Shown piece after piece: positions 1 to 6,241 of a DNA stretch of 38,797 nt. The DNA is from an uncultured Eubacteriales bacterium. Its GTDB lineage: Bacteria > Bacillota > Clostridia > Oscillospirales > Acutalibacteraceae. A program made the position numbers and the translations under genes. The DNA is taken from positions 1 to 38,797 of the forward strand of contig ONID01000011.1 of NCBI GenBank assembly GCA_900317765.1. Direction: 5' to 3'. The notes under the pieces were generated by a model. It was given only the letters and a program-made list of their open reading frames with translations, did no database searches and was not told where the DNA came from. Each line of letters begins with the position of its first letter. Position 1 is the first letter of the stretch.

Positions 1-867
1 TCATCGTAGGCGGTCAGCTCGATTTTTCTCTCTTTGCCTTTTGCCAATCTCATCGACCTCCCTCGCAAACTTCGCGTATGCCTGCGCCACCTTGCTGCTT
101 TTGCTGTACACCACGACGCTGCTGCCGTCGGCAGTTGCCTCCACGGCGCGGACGGACATGGGAATGCTCGTGTCGAATACCCTGATACGCGGCGAATAGG
201 TGGATTTCACAATGCTGTCAATCTCCCTGCCGATCACGGTGTTCGGGCGCACCATCGTCATGAGAATCCCGTCGATTTGCAGGTGGGGATTGATGGTCTT
301 ACGCACTCTCGACACCGTTTGCAGCAGCAGTTCCAGTCCTTTGGCGGAGAGATAATGCTGCTGGGTGGGAATAATCACGCTGTCGGCAGCCGCCAGCGCA
401 TTGAGCGTCAGCACACCGAGCGACGGAGTGCAGTCGATCAGCACATAGTCGTAGTCGCGCTTCACCGTGTCAAGATACTGTGACAGCAGCCTCTCGCGGC
501 TCATGGCGTTCACTATGCGGACTTCCGTGCCGGAAAGCAGGATGTTCGACGGCAGAAGGTCAAAGCCCTCCGAGTGGTGAATGATGCCTTCACGCGGGTC
601 TAAGGGCGTGTCGTCCATGATGTTCTGGATGATGTTGCCCACCGTGACCGGCAGATCGTCCGGCTGGCTCACACCAAGAGATACCGTCAGGCTCGCCTGA
701 GAATCCGCGTCAACGAGTAAAACCCTTCGTCCGAGCTGCGTCAGTCCCGCGCCGAGGTTTGCCGCCGTGGTTGTCTTGCCGACGCCGCCCTTCTGGTTGG
801 CGATGGCAATGACTTTGGTTTGGTTCATGTGATTTGCTTGTGAAACATACATAAACAAACGGCTCAC
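1..867 (-). CDS. parA: ParA-family partition ATPase of the integrative-element type
   Basis: A ParA/MinD-type P-loop ATPase that would drive segregation or stabilisation of the DNA carrying it. Seen: deviant Walker A KGGVGKTT at residues 26-33, the switch motif VLLVDADSQAS, and DYVLIDCTPSLG as the Walker B-like motif. The body (GNIIQNIMDD, EGFDLLPSN, VNAMSRE, IPTQQHYLSAKG) matches the ParA subtype known from Tn1549-like clostridial integrative conjugative elements rather than chromosomal Soj. Two starts are possible. The GTG at 867 has an AAGG nine bases upstream; an internal ATG at 828 gives the more usual MNQTKVIAIANQKGG beginning. The stop codon is the first three bases of the window, so any parB or conjugation genes lie outside. 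The small gene at 879-1061 is 11 bp upstream and probably cotranscribed. The family call is firm; ICE membership is an inference. Confidence 0.9.
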   Translation of the reverse strand: MSRLFMYVSQANHMNQTKVIAIANQKGGVGKTTTAANLGAGLTQLGRRVLLVDADSQASLTVSLGVSQPDDLPVTVGNIIQNIMDDTPLDPREGIIHHSEGFDLLPSNILLSGTEVRIVNAMSRERLLSQYLDTVKRDYDYVLIDCTPSLGVLTLNALAAADSVIIPTQQHYLSAKGLELLLQTVSRVRKTINPHLQIDGILMTMVRPNTVIGREIDSIVKSTYSPRIRVFDTSIPMSVRAVEATADGSSVVVYSKSSKVAQAYAKFAREVDEIGKRQREKNRADRLR

Positions 868-878
868 GGAATTGTGCC

Positions 879-1061
879 TTATCTCGCAGGAACGTTTCTG
901 ACCTTTTTCACCTTCGCTCTGGCAATCTTGTAGATCAACTCATCCACGCAGTCGGTGTATCTGCCTTGCCGGATCAGGTCATTTTTCAATTCGACAAGGC
1001 TATGTAACAGCAGGCGTTTTTCTTCGTTCGTCAGATTCACGCGAGTTTTCTTTTCAAACAT
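879..1061 (-). CDS. Small element-associated protein of unknown function (60 aa)
   Basis: A short, highly charged, probably cytoplasmic protein (MFEKKTRVNLTNEEKRLLL...) with no membrane segment and a basic C-terminus (AKVKKVRNVPAR). Short proteins of this pattern, containing a GRYTDCVDELI-like core, are familiar beside parA in clostridial conjugative elements; no biochemical role is known to me. The first in-frame ATG (1067) lies only three bases after the AAAGGAG ribosome binding site, so the ATG at 1061, nine bases after GGAG, is the likelier start. It is the first gene behind the promoter at 1086-1114 and runs into parA. An accessory role in partition or copy control is a guess from position only. 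Confidence 0.7.
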   Translation of the reverse strand: MFEKKTRVNLTNEEKRLLLHSLVELKNDLIRQGRYTDCVDELIYKIARAKVKKVRNVPAR

Positions 1062-1085
1062 TTTCATCGGCTCCTTTCGCTTTCT

Positions 1086-1114
1086 ATTATGTACGATAGG
1101 CTGACGGACTTCAA
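1086..1114 (-). promoter_or_regulatory. Sigma-A promoter for the small gene and parA
   Basis: On the minus strand, TTGAAG (1109-1114) and CATAAT (1086-1091) are separated by exactly 17 bp. They sit about 25 bases upstream of the start codon of the 60-residue gene. Confidence 0.55.
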
Positions 1115-1183
1115 ACGTGCGATTTTTTCATATCAACTATCCTTTCAAAGTGATACTTTTACAACAGTGCAATTCCTTTTTCG

Positions 1184-1283
1184 ATTAGCAAGGTTTTGAT
1201 GGAGGTTTTTAGCCCGATTAGCAGGAAGTCGATTTTCATTAGCAAAAATCCGAAAAATCTTGCTAATGATTAGCAGGCTAATG
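1184..1283. repeat. Phased ATTAGCA repeat cluster
   Basis: ATTAGCA occurs at 1184-1190, 1217-1223, 1238-1244 and 1269-1275 in the same orientation, with steps of 33, 21 and 31 bp (about three, two and three helical turns). An inverted copy at 1261-1267 makes a perfect 15-bp palindrome with the last direct copy (TGCTAAT-G-ATTAGCA, 1261-1275). A near copy, GGCTAAT, follows at 1276-1282. The cluster fills the gap of about 300 bases between the element-type genes and tRNA-Arg. Such arrays are typical of protein-binding sites: arm-type integrase/excisionase sites, a partition centromere, or iterons. Confidence 0.75.
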
Positions 1284-1335
1284 AAAGAAAGTGGCGGCAG
1301 TCCGAATTCTTTAAGGGATTGCCCGTCAAAATAGC

Positions 1336-1374
1336 AAAAACCGCGAAAAGCTCCATTTTTAGGCTTTCCGCGGT
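1336..1374 (-). terminator. Rho-independent terminator after tRNA-Arg
   Basis: Minus-strand stem ACCGCGGAAAGC (1363-1374) pairs with GCTTTTCGCGGT (1340-1351) through 12 pairs with one G-T wobble, and is followed by TTTTT (1336-1340). It starts about six bases after the tRNA-Arg CCA end. Confidence 0.85.
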
Positions 1375-1380
1375 CTTGAC

Positions 1381-1457
1381 TGGCGTCCCAGATAGGAATT
1401 GAACCTACGGCGTTCCGCTTAGGAGGCGGACCCTCTATCCGACTGAGGTACTGGGAC
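1381..1457 (-). tRNA. tRNA-Arg (anticodon CCT)
   Basis: The minus strand folds as a complete tRNA: acceptor GTCCCAG/CTGGGAC, D arm, anticodon arm CCGC-CTCCTAA-GCGG with anticodon CCT (reads AGG), T arm with GGTTCAATTCC, discriminator G and encoded CCA. tRNA-Arg(CCT) is a frequent integration site for clostridial and other genomic islands, relevant to the parA-type genes on its 3' side. Its own terminator is still present directly downstream. No strong promoter was found upstream. Confidence 0.97.
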
Positions 1458-1570
1458 ATACTATTCTGTTTACAACTTACCTCTACCCTGATTTTCAAAA
1501 GGCGTAAGCTCCGGCACTTTCTTAGGAGGGGCTTGTTATATCCATTTAACTAAAGCGGCAAATAAAGATT

Positions 1571-1601
1571 AAAGAAAAATCCTCAAGCACCCGGCTTGAG
1601 G
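1571..1601 (-). terminator. Rho-independent terminator after tRNA-Glu
   Basis: Minus-strand stem CCTCAAG/CTTGAGG (1595-1601 with 1581-1587), loop CCGGGTG, followed by ATTTTTC, six bases downstream of the tRNA-Glu CCA end. Confidence 0.85.
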
Positions 1602-1606
1602 AAAAA

Positions 1607-1682
1607 TGGTGACCCGGACGAGATTCGAACTCGTGTTGCCGCCGTGAAAGGGCGGAGTCTTAGGCCTCTTGACCACCGGGCC
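1607..1682 (-). tRNA. tRNA-Glu (anticodon TTC)
   Basis: Complete cloverleaf on the minus strand: acceptor GGCCCGG/CCGGGTC, anticodon stem CCGCC/GGCGG enclosing CTTTCAC with anticodon TTC, T arm ACGAGTTCGAATCTCGT, discriminator A and encoded CCA. It is the second member of a transcription unit whose first member is the broken tRNA at 1686-1725, three bases upstream. Confidence 0.97.
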
Positions 1683-1685
1683 GCA

Positions 1686-1725
1686 TGGTAGAACCGCATG
1701 CTCTAGCCAACTGAGCTATGCCGCC
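1686..1725 (-). pseudogene. tRNA-Met remnant with internal deletion
   Basis: The minus strand carries the first 34 nucleotides of an elongator tRNA-Met-like gene: acceptor GGCGGCA, D arm GCTCAGTTGGCTAGAGC, 5' anticodon strand TGCGG and the start of its loop, TTC. It then jumps directly to TACCA, which looks like the discriminator and CCA end of the same tRNA. About 37 nucleotides, including the rest of the anticodon loop and the whole T arm, are absent, so it cannot fold or function as a tRNA. It is the first transcribed element behind a consensus promoter. The identity of Met rests on resemblance of the 5' half, because the anticodon is lost. Confidence 0.75.
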
Positions 1726-1767
1726 AAATTTCGATCTGCACATTCGTTCCGTGCAGCAGCGTCATTG

Positions 1768-1796
1768 ATTATATAATATATTCCCTCTGTTGTCAA
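1768..1796 (-). promoter_or_regulatory. Consensus sigma-A promoter of the tRNA-Glu unit
   Basis: Perfect TTGACA (1791-1796) and TATAAT (1768-1773) with a 17-bp spacer on the minus strand, about 43 bases upstream of the tRNA remnant. Confidence 0.85.
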
Positions 1797-1887
1797 GCCA
1801 AAAGAAGCATTGTTTACATTTTGTTCATTATTTTAAAAAGCCCCCTCATCAAACTGTTTTCAACACAGAAAATGAATCAAATTCAGA

Positions 1888-1916
1888 TTGACTCAGCAGA
1901 ATTCATGTGCTAAAAT
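1888..1916 (+). promoter_or_regulatory. Sigma-A promoter for the zinc-ribbon gene
   Basis: TTGACT (1888-1893), 17-bp spacer, TAAAAT (1911-1916), about 40 bases before the start codon at 1956. Confidence 0.7.
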
Positions 1917-1955
1917 AGTTTCGTACTCAATCAAACAACACGGAGGAATGAAAAT

Positions 1956-2582
1956 ATGAAGTGCGGTTACTGCGGCAATGAAGTCAAGGACGACGCGCAA
2001 TTTTGCTCCCATTGCGGACACACTATCGAGGAGCCGTCCGAAGAAAAACCAGAACCCCGTAAAGCAGAAAAAGGAGCTTATCTGACCTCTTTATTGGCGC
2101 TTATTGTCGTTCTGGCACTCACCACATACGGAGGCTTTCAGATCATCTACCGTGATCTATATCCCACCGATTCCGTATCCGCATCCGACAAAGGACGAGG
2201 GATGTTCAATTACGACAGCACCTTTACCGACTCGGCGCTGGTGGGCAAATGGCAGTGCACCGACCGTGCCGCAGCGGATTACGGCGATAAGAATTTCGGT
2301 GTGGACGTCAAAATCATTCTCACCCTTACCGGCGACGGCAAATTCACGCTCGACTATACCATGACTGACACAGGAGTGCAGGCGAAGTCGCTGAGCACAT
2401 CGGGAAATTATTCCACCGAAGACGGCATGATCACCTTCTCGCCTGTGGAAAATCCCGGTTTGACCGAATATCTCAAACGTCACGGGAAACGGCCTTCCTT
2501 CCAGTACACAACCGACGAGGGCAGCTTCACCATTCAATATGAGAACGGAAAGAATATTGTATTTGAACAGATCGCGGAATAA
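1956..2582 (+). CDS. Zinc-ribbon membrane protein, extracytoplasmic domain unknown
   Basis: Single-pass membrane protein of unknown function. Residues 1-22 form a zinc ribbon with CxxC pairs at C3/C6 and C17/C20 (CGYCG ... CSHCG), as in many Firmicute membrane proteins. An acidic/charged linker follows. A hydrophobic helix spans roughly residues 41-62 (LTSLLALIVVLALTTYGGF). The C-terminal 140 residues should lie outside the cell; the segment LVGKWQCTDRA ... GKFTLDY ... GNYSTEDGMI has the look of a small beta-barrel of the lipocalin-like type found in such proteins (inference). The ribosome binding site GGAGGA is eight to nine bases upstream. It is monocistronic, with its own promoter and the terminator at 2606-2649, and faces the PH-domain operon. 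Confidence 0.85.
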   Translation: MKCGYCGNEVKDDAQFCSHCGHTIEEPSEEKPEPRKAEKGAYLTSLLALIVVLALTTYGGFQIIYRDLYPTDSVSASDKGRGMFNYDSTFTDSALVGKWQCTDRAAADYGDKNFGVDVKIILTLTGDGKFTLDYTMTDTGVQAKSLSTSGNYSTEDGMITFSPVENPGLTEYLKRHGKRPSFQYTTDEGSFTIQYENGKNIVFEQIAE

Positions 2583-2605
2583 TGGCTCCCATATGCAGAT
2601 CAAAA

Positions 2606-2649
2606 CGGATCGCCTGACGATGTAATTGCATCGGGCGATCCGCTTTTTT
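2606..2649. terminator. Bidirectional terminator between convergent genes
   Basis: Stem CGGATCGCC (2606-2614) pairs with GGCGATCCG (2634-2642), with an inner CGATG/CATCG stem. It is followed by CTTTTTTG on the plus strand and by TTTT on the minus strand, so it can serve both the zinc-ribbon gene and the PH-domain operon. Confidence 0.85.
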
Positions 2650-2670
2650 GTTTATACTTTGTGACGGGAA

Positions 2671-4245
2671 TCAGTCTTCAACCGCACTGGCAAGCTCGGA
2701 GAAGTATTTGTCCGAAATATTGCCCGAAACAGACGTGTTGTTCATGGTGGGCCCGTGGAAATGCACGTAGTAGGAGCCGATGCCAAATTGCTTCTTGATG
2801 ATGTTGGCCTTAATCTGCACTTCCTGTACAGCATCAGTGCGGATCCGGTAGGCAACTTTCTTGAAGCCGCCTCTCTGCACGCTGACCACGTTGTCATTCC
2901 AGTCCAGCATAGTGTTTTTGTAGGAGAGCACGCCGCTGACGATGACAGCCGCAAACAGCACTGCCGCAAGGGCGTTGACCAACGCCGAAACGCCCGAAAT
3001 ATATGAACAGGCAACACAACCCCCCGCCAATATCGCTCCCCAGATAATGATGGGCTTGACGATATGGTAATAAATTCCGACCCTGTTCTTGGGGTGAGCG
3101 TTCATTTCGGTGACGTATTCGGGAAGTATCACACCAAGCAGCTTGTTAAGATTGCTCGTCTTGATGATCGGAAGCAACAGCGCTGTCTCGTCCTTTTCGT
3201 CGCCGAAACCCATGCAGACAGCCTCCACCGAGCAGCGTCCGAGCATCTGCTGGAAGACATTCTGCTTGATGATCAGGGCATGAATGTTGCGCACCTGCAG
3301 GGTGTAATTTTTGACGGTGATCAATCCGTAACGGACAATCACGTTTCTGCCTTCCCTGGCGACGCGGAAATCATAGAACCTGATGGCCGCCCAGATGACA
3401 GTCCAGATATCGGAAATCAGCGCAGAGATGAGGAAGAACAGCAGCATTCCCAGGAGAATCAGGACGGTATTGGTCCGGGAAATGAAGTTGGTTGTCCATT
3501 CCACATACGGCATGACATAGGAGAAAGCCTGGTCTAAAAAGCCCTCCGCCAACTCCCCTATAAAGAATACTCCCGCCACGACAATCCAGAAAAGCTTCCA
3601 CACGCTCGATGAAGTGAGCCCGTAAAGCACGAAGTCGCCAACGCCAGTCCGGATGACCCAATCCGGTTCCTTGGCCGCAATGGCATTCTTACCGCTTTCG
3701 GCCTCCTCTGCAAGGCTGTCAAGCTCCGCCCGGTTCAGTATGAAGGAACGGATTTCATCCGCCTCTGCCAGCGAAAAGACCAGGTTCATCTCGGCGTTGT
3801 TCTTTTCCTGTCTGTTGGAATAGGCGCCGGTATCAATCTTCAACCGGCAGGTTCCCACCAATCGCTCGAAGATGTTGCGTCCCATGTCGATGGTATTGAT
3901 CTTTTCAAAGGGAATGGCAACGCGTTTTTTGATAAATTTTCCGGTTTCGTAGATGAGCGTATTCTCCTCGGCGGAAACAAATGTATATCGCCATCTGAAC
4001 GCACAATAGAGCAGCGTGATCAGACTGATCAGCAGCAGCACACCGATCACGGCAAGCACCGCCAGTCCGTCAGCCGACATAACAATGCCGGACGCTTCCT
4101 TTACGTCATCCACAAGCTCCTTGTTCGAGGCAATATTGCCCGCGAAACTGAAGGCGATGGACACCGTAATGGCAATAACAGCATAGATGTACCGTGCGAA
4201 CAGCTCGAAAATATGGGTGAAGTGACACCTTCTTTTTGCAAACAT
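2671..4245 (-). CDS. YdbT-like membrane protein with repeated bacterial PH domains
   Basis: Multi-pass membrane protein with bacterial pleckstrin-homology-like (bPH2, formerly DUF304) domains, the YdbT type. In Bacillus subtilis the YdbS/YdbT pair contributes to resistance against an amylocyclicin-type bacteriocin. Seen: an N-terminal hydrophobic pair around residues 15-35 and 60-82, then a bPH2 segment (FVSAEENTLIYETGKFIKKRVAIPFEKINTI style). A second membrane pair lies around residues 212-275, a second PH segment contains ALIIKQNVFQQMLGRCSVEA, a third membrane pair follows near 395-440, and a last PH segment is at the C-terminus. The start ATG has GGAGG eight bases upstream, inside the end of the preceding gene. 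It lies 3 bp downstream of the YdbS-like gene and is clearly cotranscribed. Substrate and ligand are unknown. Confidence 0.87.
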   Translation of the reverse strand: MFAKRRCHFTHIFELFARYIYAVIAITVSIAFSFAGNIASNKELVDDVKEASGIVMSADGLAVLAVIGVLLLISLITLLYCAFRWRYTFVSAEENTLIYETGKFIKKRVAIPFEKINTIDMGRNIFERLVGTCRLKIDTGAYSNRQEKNNAEMNLVFSLAEADEIRSFILNRAELDSLAEEAESGKNAIAAKEPDWVIRTGVGDFVLYGLTSSSVWKLFWIVVAGVFFIGELAEGFLDQAFSYVMPYVEWTTNFISRTNTVLILLGMLLFFLISALISDIWTVIWAAIRFYDFRVAREGRNVIVRYGLITVKNYTLQVRNIHALIIKQNVFQQMLGRCSVEAVCMGFGDEKDETALLLPIIKTSNLNKLLGVILPEYVTEMNAHPKNRVGIYYHIVKPIIIWGAILAGGCVACSYISGVSALVNALAAVLFAAVIVSGVLSYKNTMLDWNDNVVSVQRGGFKKVAYRIRTDAVQEVQIKANIIKKQFGIGSYYVHFHGPTMNNTSVSGNISDKYFSELASAVED

Positions 4246-4248
4246 GAC

Positions 4249-4785
4249 TCAGACCTCCGATTCCGCTCCGGATTGTTTCATGGCCTCGGCAGCATTCTTT
4301 TCTTCCACCTTGACATTGACCCGTTTTTGCAAACGGGAGCAGATGTCCTCGGCAACGGCGGTACTGAGTTCCTGTATTTCCATCACCGACCCGGCGGTGT
4401 GAATCTGCACGGTGGAGAGCCTGAAGGGACGCTGAAGCACGCCCTGTGTCACCGCGACATGCTGTATTCTGGAAATGGGAATCACCGTGTGAGTGCGGTA
4501 GAAAATGCCCTTCTTGATCTCAATGCGGTCGGGAGCGATCAGATAGGCCCACTGGATATACTCGATCGGCGGGTAAATGAAAATCGAAAGAAGCTGAATC
4601 AGCACCATCAGACCCGCAACGATCCAGCCGATGATTTTGATCATTCCGCTGCCCTCGTCAGCGCCTATGCCGTAAAATATCGCCAGCACCATCGCGGCAA
4701 ACGGGATGACAGCAAAAATCAGCGCGATGATACGTGAAAATCTCCATTTTGTCTTTGCCTTTTTGTCTACTCTCTGAAATTCCAT
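4249..4785 (-). CDS. YdbS-like membrane protein with one bacterial PH domain
   Basis: Shorter partner of the downstream YdbT-like protein. Two transmembrane helices lie near residues 19-41 and 52-72. They are followed by one bPH2 domain (YLIAPDRIEIKKGIFYRTHTVIPISRIQHV) and a charged tail rich in Glu, Ala and Lys. An in-frame TTG at 4791 is possible, but the AAGGAG ribosome binding site sits only two bases from it and eight from the ATG at 4785, so the ATG is chosen. The two-gene operon is the usual arrangement for this family and suggests a membrane complex. The function is known only from the B. subtilis bacteriocin-resistance phenotype. Confidence 0.87.
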   Translation of the reverse strand: MEFQRVDKKAKTKWRFSRIIALIFAVIPFAAMVLAIFYGIGADEGSGMIKIIGWIVAGLMVLIQLLSIFIYPPIEYIQWAYLIAPDRIEIKKGIFYRTHTVIPISRIQHVAVTQGVLQRPFRLSTVQIHTAGSVMEIQELSTAVAEDICSRLQKRVNVKVEEKNAAEAMKQSGAESEV

Positions 4786-4979
4786 TTTCAAGTCTCCTTT
4801 TGGTTAGTTTTCACTCAATATTATAGAAGATCCGGTGATTAATGTCAATTAACGATATGTAAAATCGGATTTTGATTAACGGCTCACAGCTATGTATTTT
4901 GCCTTTTTCATATATTTTAACCTTCTGACACTTTATTTTTTTAATATTTGTGCTACAATAAAAATATCAAATTATCGCA

Positions 4980-5915
4980 ATGGGTGAACAAATCAAAATG
5001 CCTGTTTTACAATTTGCCGTTCCGCAGGAGAACGACGGCATATCCGTTTACAATTTTCTCCGTTCAAAGTGCGGCGTTTCCTACCGCCTGATCAAAAAGC
5101 TCAAGCGGGTGCCCCTGGGAATCACCGCCAACGGACAGCATATCCGCACCATCGACCCGCTTCACGGCGGCGACGCGGTCGTGCTGCACATTCCCGAGGA
5201 CGAGAACCCCACCATGCCGGTCGAACTGCCGATTGACATCATCTACGAGGATGAACACATCGCCGTCATCAACAAGCCCTTCGGCATGCCGGTGCATCCC
5301 GCCCGCGAACACGTCGCCGACACGCTGGCCAATGCCTTCTCGGCGCATCTGATGGCAAACGGCGAACCGAATTCCGCCTTCCGGGTGATCAACCGGCTCG
5401 ACCGCGACACCAGCGGTCTTGTGCTGACCGCCAAGAACAGCCACGCCGCTTCGCTCCTGCACGGACACACCGACAAGGTCTACTACGCCATCTGTCAGGG
5501 AACTCTCACCGGGAACGGCACTATTGACGCGCCCATCCGGATCATGGAAGGTCACGGCATACAGCGTGAAGTCGGCGAAGGGGGTGTCCGAGCCGTCACA
5601 CACTGGCAAGCGATGAAAAATATTTCCGTGACCGCCCCGAACGGAAATCAATATGAGCTGACGCTGCTGGAAATCCATCTCGAAACCGGACGCACGCATC
5701 AGATCAGGGTGCATTTTACCTCTCTCGGAATGCCGCTTGCCGGGGACGACATGTACGGCGGCTCCCGCGATCTGATCAGCCGTCAGGCGCTCCACTGCGG
5801 GCAGCTCGACTTCTTCCATCCGATCACCGGCAAAAAAATGCATTTTGCAATACCGTTGCCGGAGGACATGGCGATGCTGTGCAAAGATCCTGCGGAGGTT
5901 ATCAAGGTTGAATAA
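4980..5915 (+). CDS. RluA/RluD-family pseudouridine synthase
   Basis: Converts specific uridines in rRNA or tRNA to pseudouridine. Seen: an N-terminal S4-like RNA-binding region (about residues 16-76, GISVYNFLRSKCGVSYRLIKK ... VVLHIPED), then the catalytic domain from IIYEDEHIAVINKPFGMPVHP. The signature is INRLDRDTSGL with the catalytic Asp at residue 141. Later motifs LETGRTHQIRVHF and GMPLAGDDMYGG are standard. Length (311) is normal for the RluD branch. The start is uncertain: neither the ATG at 4980 nor the one at 4998 (MPVLQF) has a good ribosome binding site. A -10 like TACAAT with an upstream TGTGC lies just before the gene. The target uridine cannot be assigned from sequence alone. 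Confidence 0.92.
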   Translation: MGEQIKMPVLQFAVPQENDGISVYNFLRSKCGVSYRLIKKLKRVPLGITANGQHIRTIDPLHGGDAVVLHIPEDENPTMPVELPIDIIYEDEHIAVINKPFGMPVHPAREHVADTLANAFSAHLMANGEPNSAFRVINRLDRDTSGLVLTAKNSHAASLLHGHTDKVYYAICQGTLTGNGTIDAPIRIMEGHGIQREVGEGGVRAVTHWQAMKNISVTAPNGNQYELTLLEIHLETGRTHQIRVHFTSLGMPLAGDDMYGGSRDLISRQALHCGQLDFFHPITGKKMHFAIPLPEDMAMLCKDPAEVIKVE

Positions 5916-5987
5916 TATATTTACCTTCACCCGCCTCGGTCTCTCTGCATATTATGTAGAGAAATCAAGAAAAGGAGGTAAAACGCT

Positions 5988-6130
5988 ATGAGCAACTTCT
6001 TCGGTGGTTCTTCCTGCAGCTGGATCATTATCCTGCTCATGATTGCTGCTGCCGCTGCAACGGCACCATGGGCGACAACGACAGCATCTGCGGATGCGGC
6101 GGTTGCGGCTGTGGCTGCGGATGCAGATAA
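5988..6130 (+). pseudogene. Small Cys/Gly-rich microprotein gene broken by an apparent 1-bp deletion
   Basis: A perfect AAGGAGG ribosome binding site nine bases upstream introduces an ATG at 5988. The protein starts MSNFFGGSSCSWIIILLMI, a short membrane-like N-terminus familiar from small cysteine-rich proteins of Clostridia. In the annotated frame it then turns into an Ala-rich tail ending at 6149 (53 residues). In the -1 frame the same bases read CRCNGTMGDNDSICGCGG and then Cys-Gly repeats, ending CGCR at a TAA (6128-6130). One missing base, for example one T near 6043-6044 (ATTGCTGC versus ATTTGCTGC), would join the two parts into an about 47-residue protein with ICCCRCNG at the junction. 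No slippery heptamer is evident, so a mutation or an assembly error is likelier than programmed frameshifting. Confidence 0.65.
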
Positions 6131-6173
6131 GCCCTTCGCCTTCCTCTGATCAGCAATAAGCCCCCATCATACG

Positions 6174-6223
6174 CAGCCCCGGCGCGTCGGAATTTTCAAG
6201 GTAAAATCCGTGCGCCGGGGCTG
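6174..6223. terminator. Strong hairpin between convergent genes
   Basis: CAGCCCCGGCGC (6174-6185) pairs perfectly with GCGCCGGGGCTG (6212-6223), 12 bp with a 26-base loop that can extend the stem at its base. It is followed by TTGAATTT on the plus strand, a weak U-tract. It separates the microprotein gene from the TPR gene. Confidence 0.6.
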
Positions 6224-6241
6224 TTGAATTTATCAGCCAGT

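Noticed and set aside
1145-1498. Open frame of 117 codons on the minus strand
   Set aside because: It runs through tRNA-Arg and its terminator and has no ribosome binding site; not a gene.
5064-5930. Long antisense open frame (288 codons) opposite the pseudouridine synthase
   Set aside because: It is the codon-position shadow of a clear RluA-family gene; its translation is His/Arg/Val-rich with no domain.
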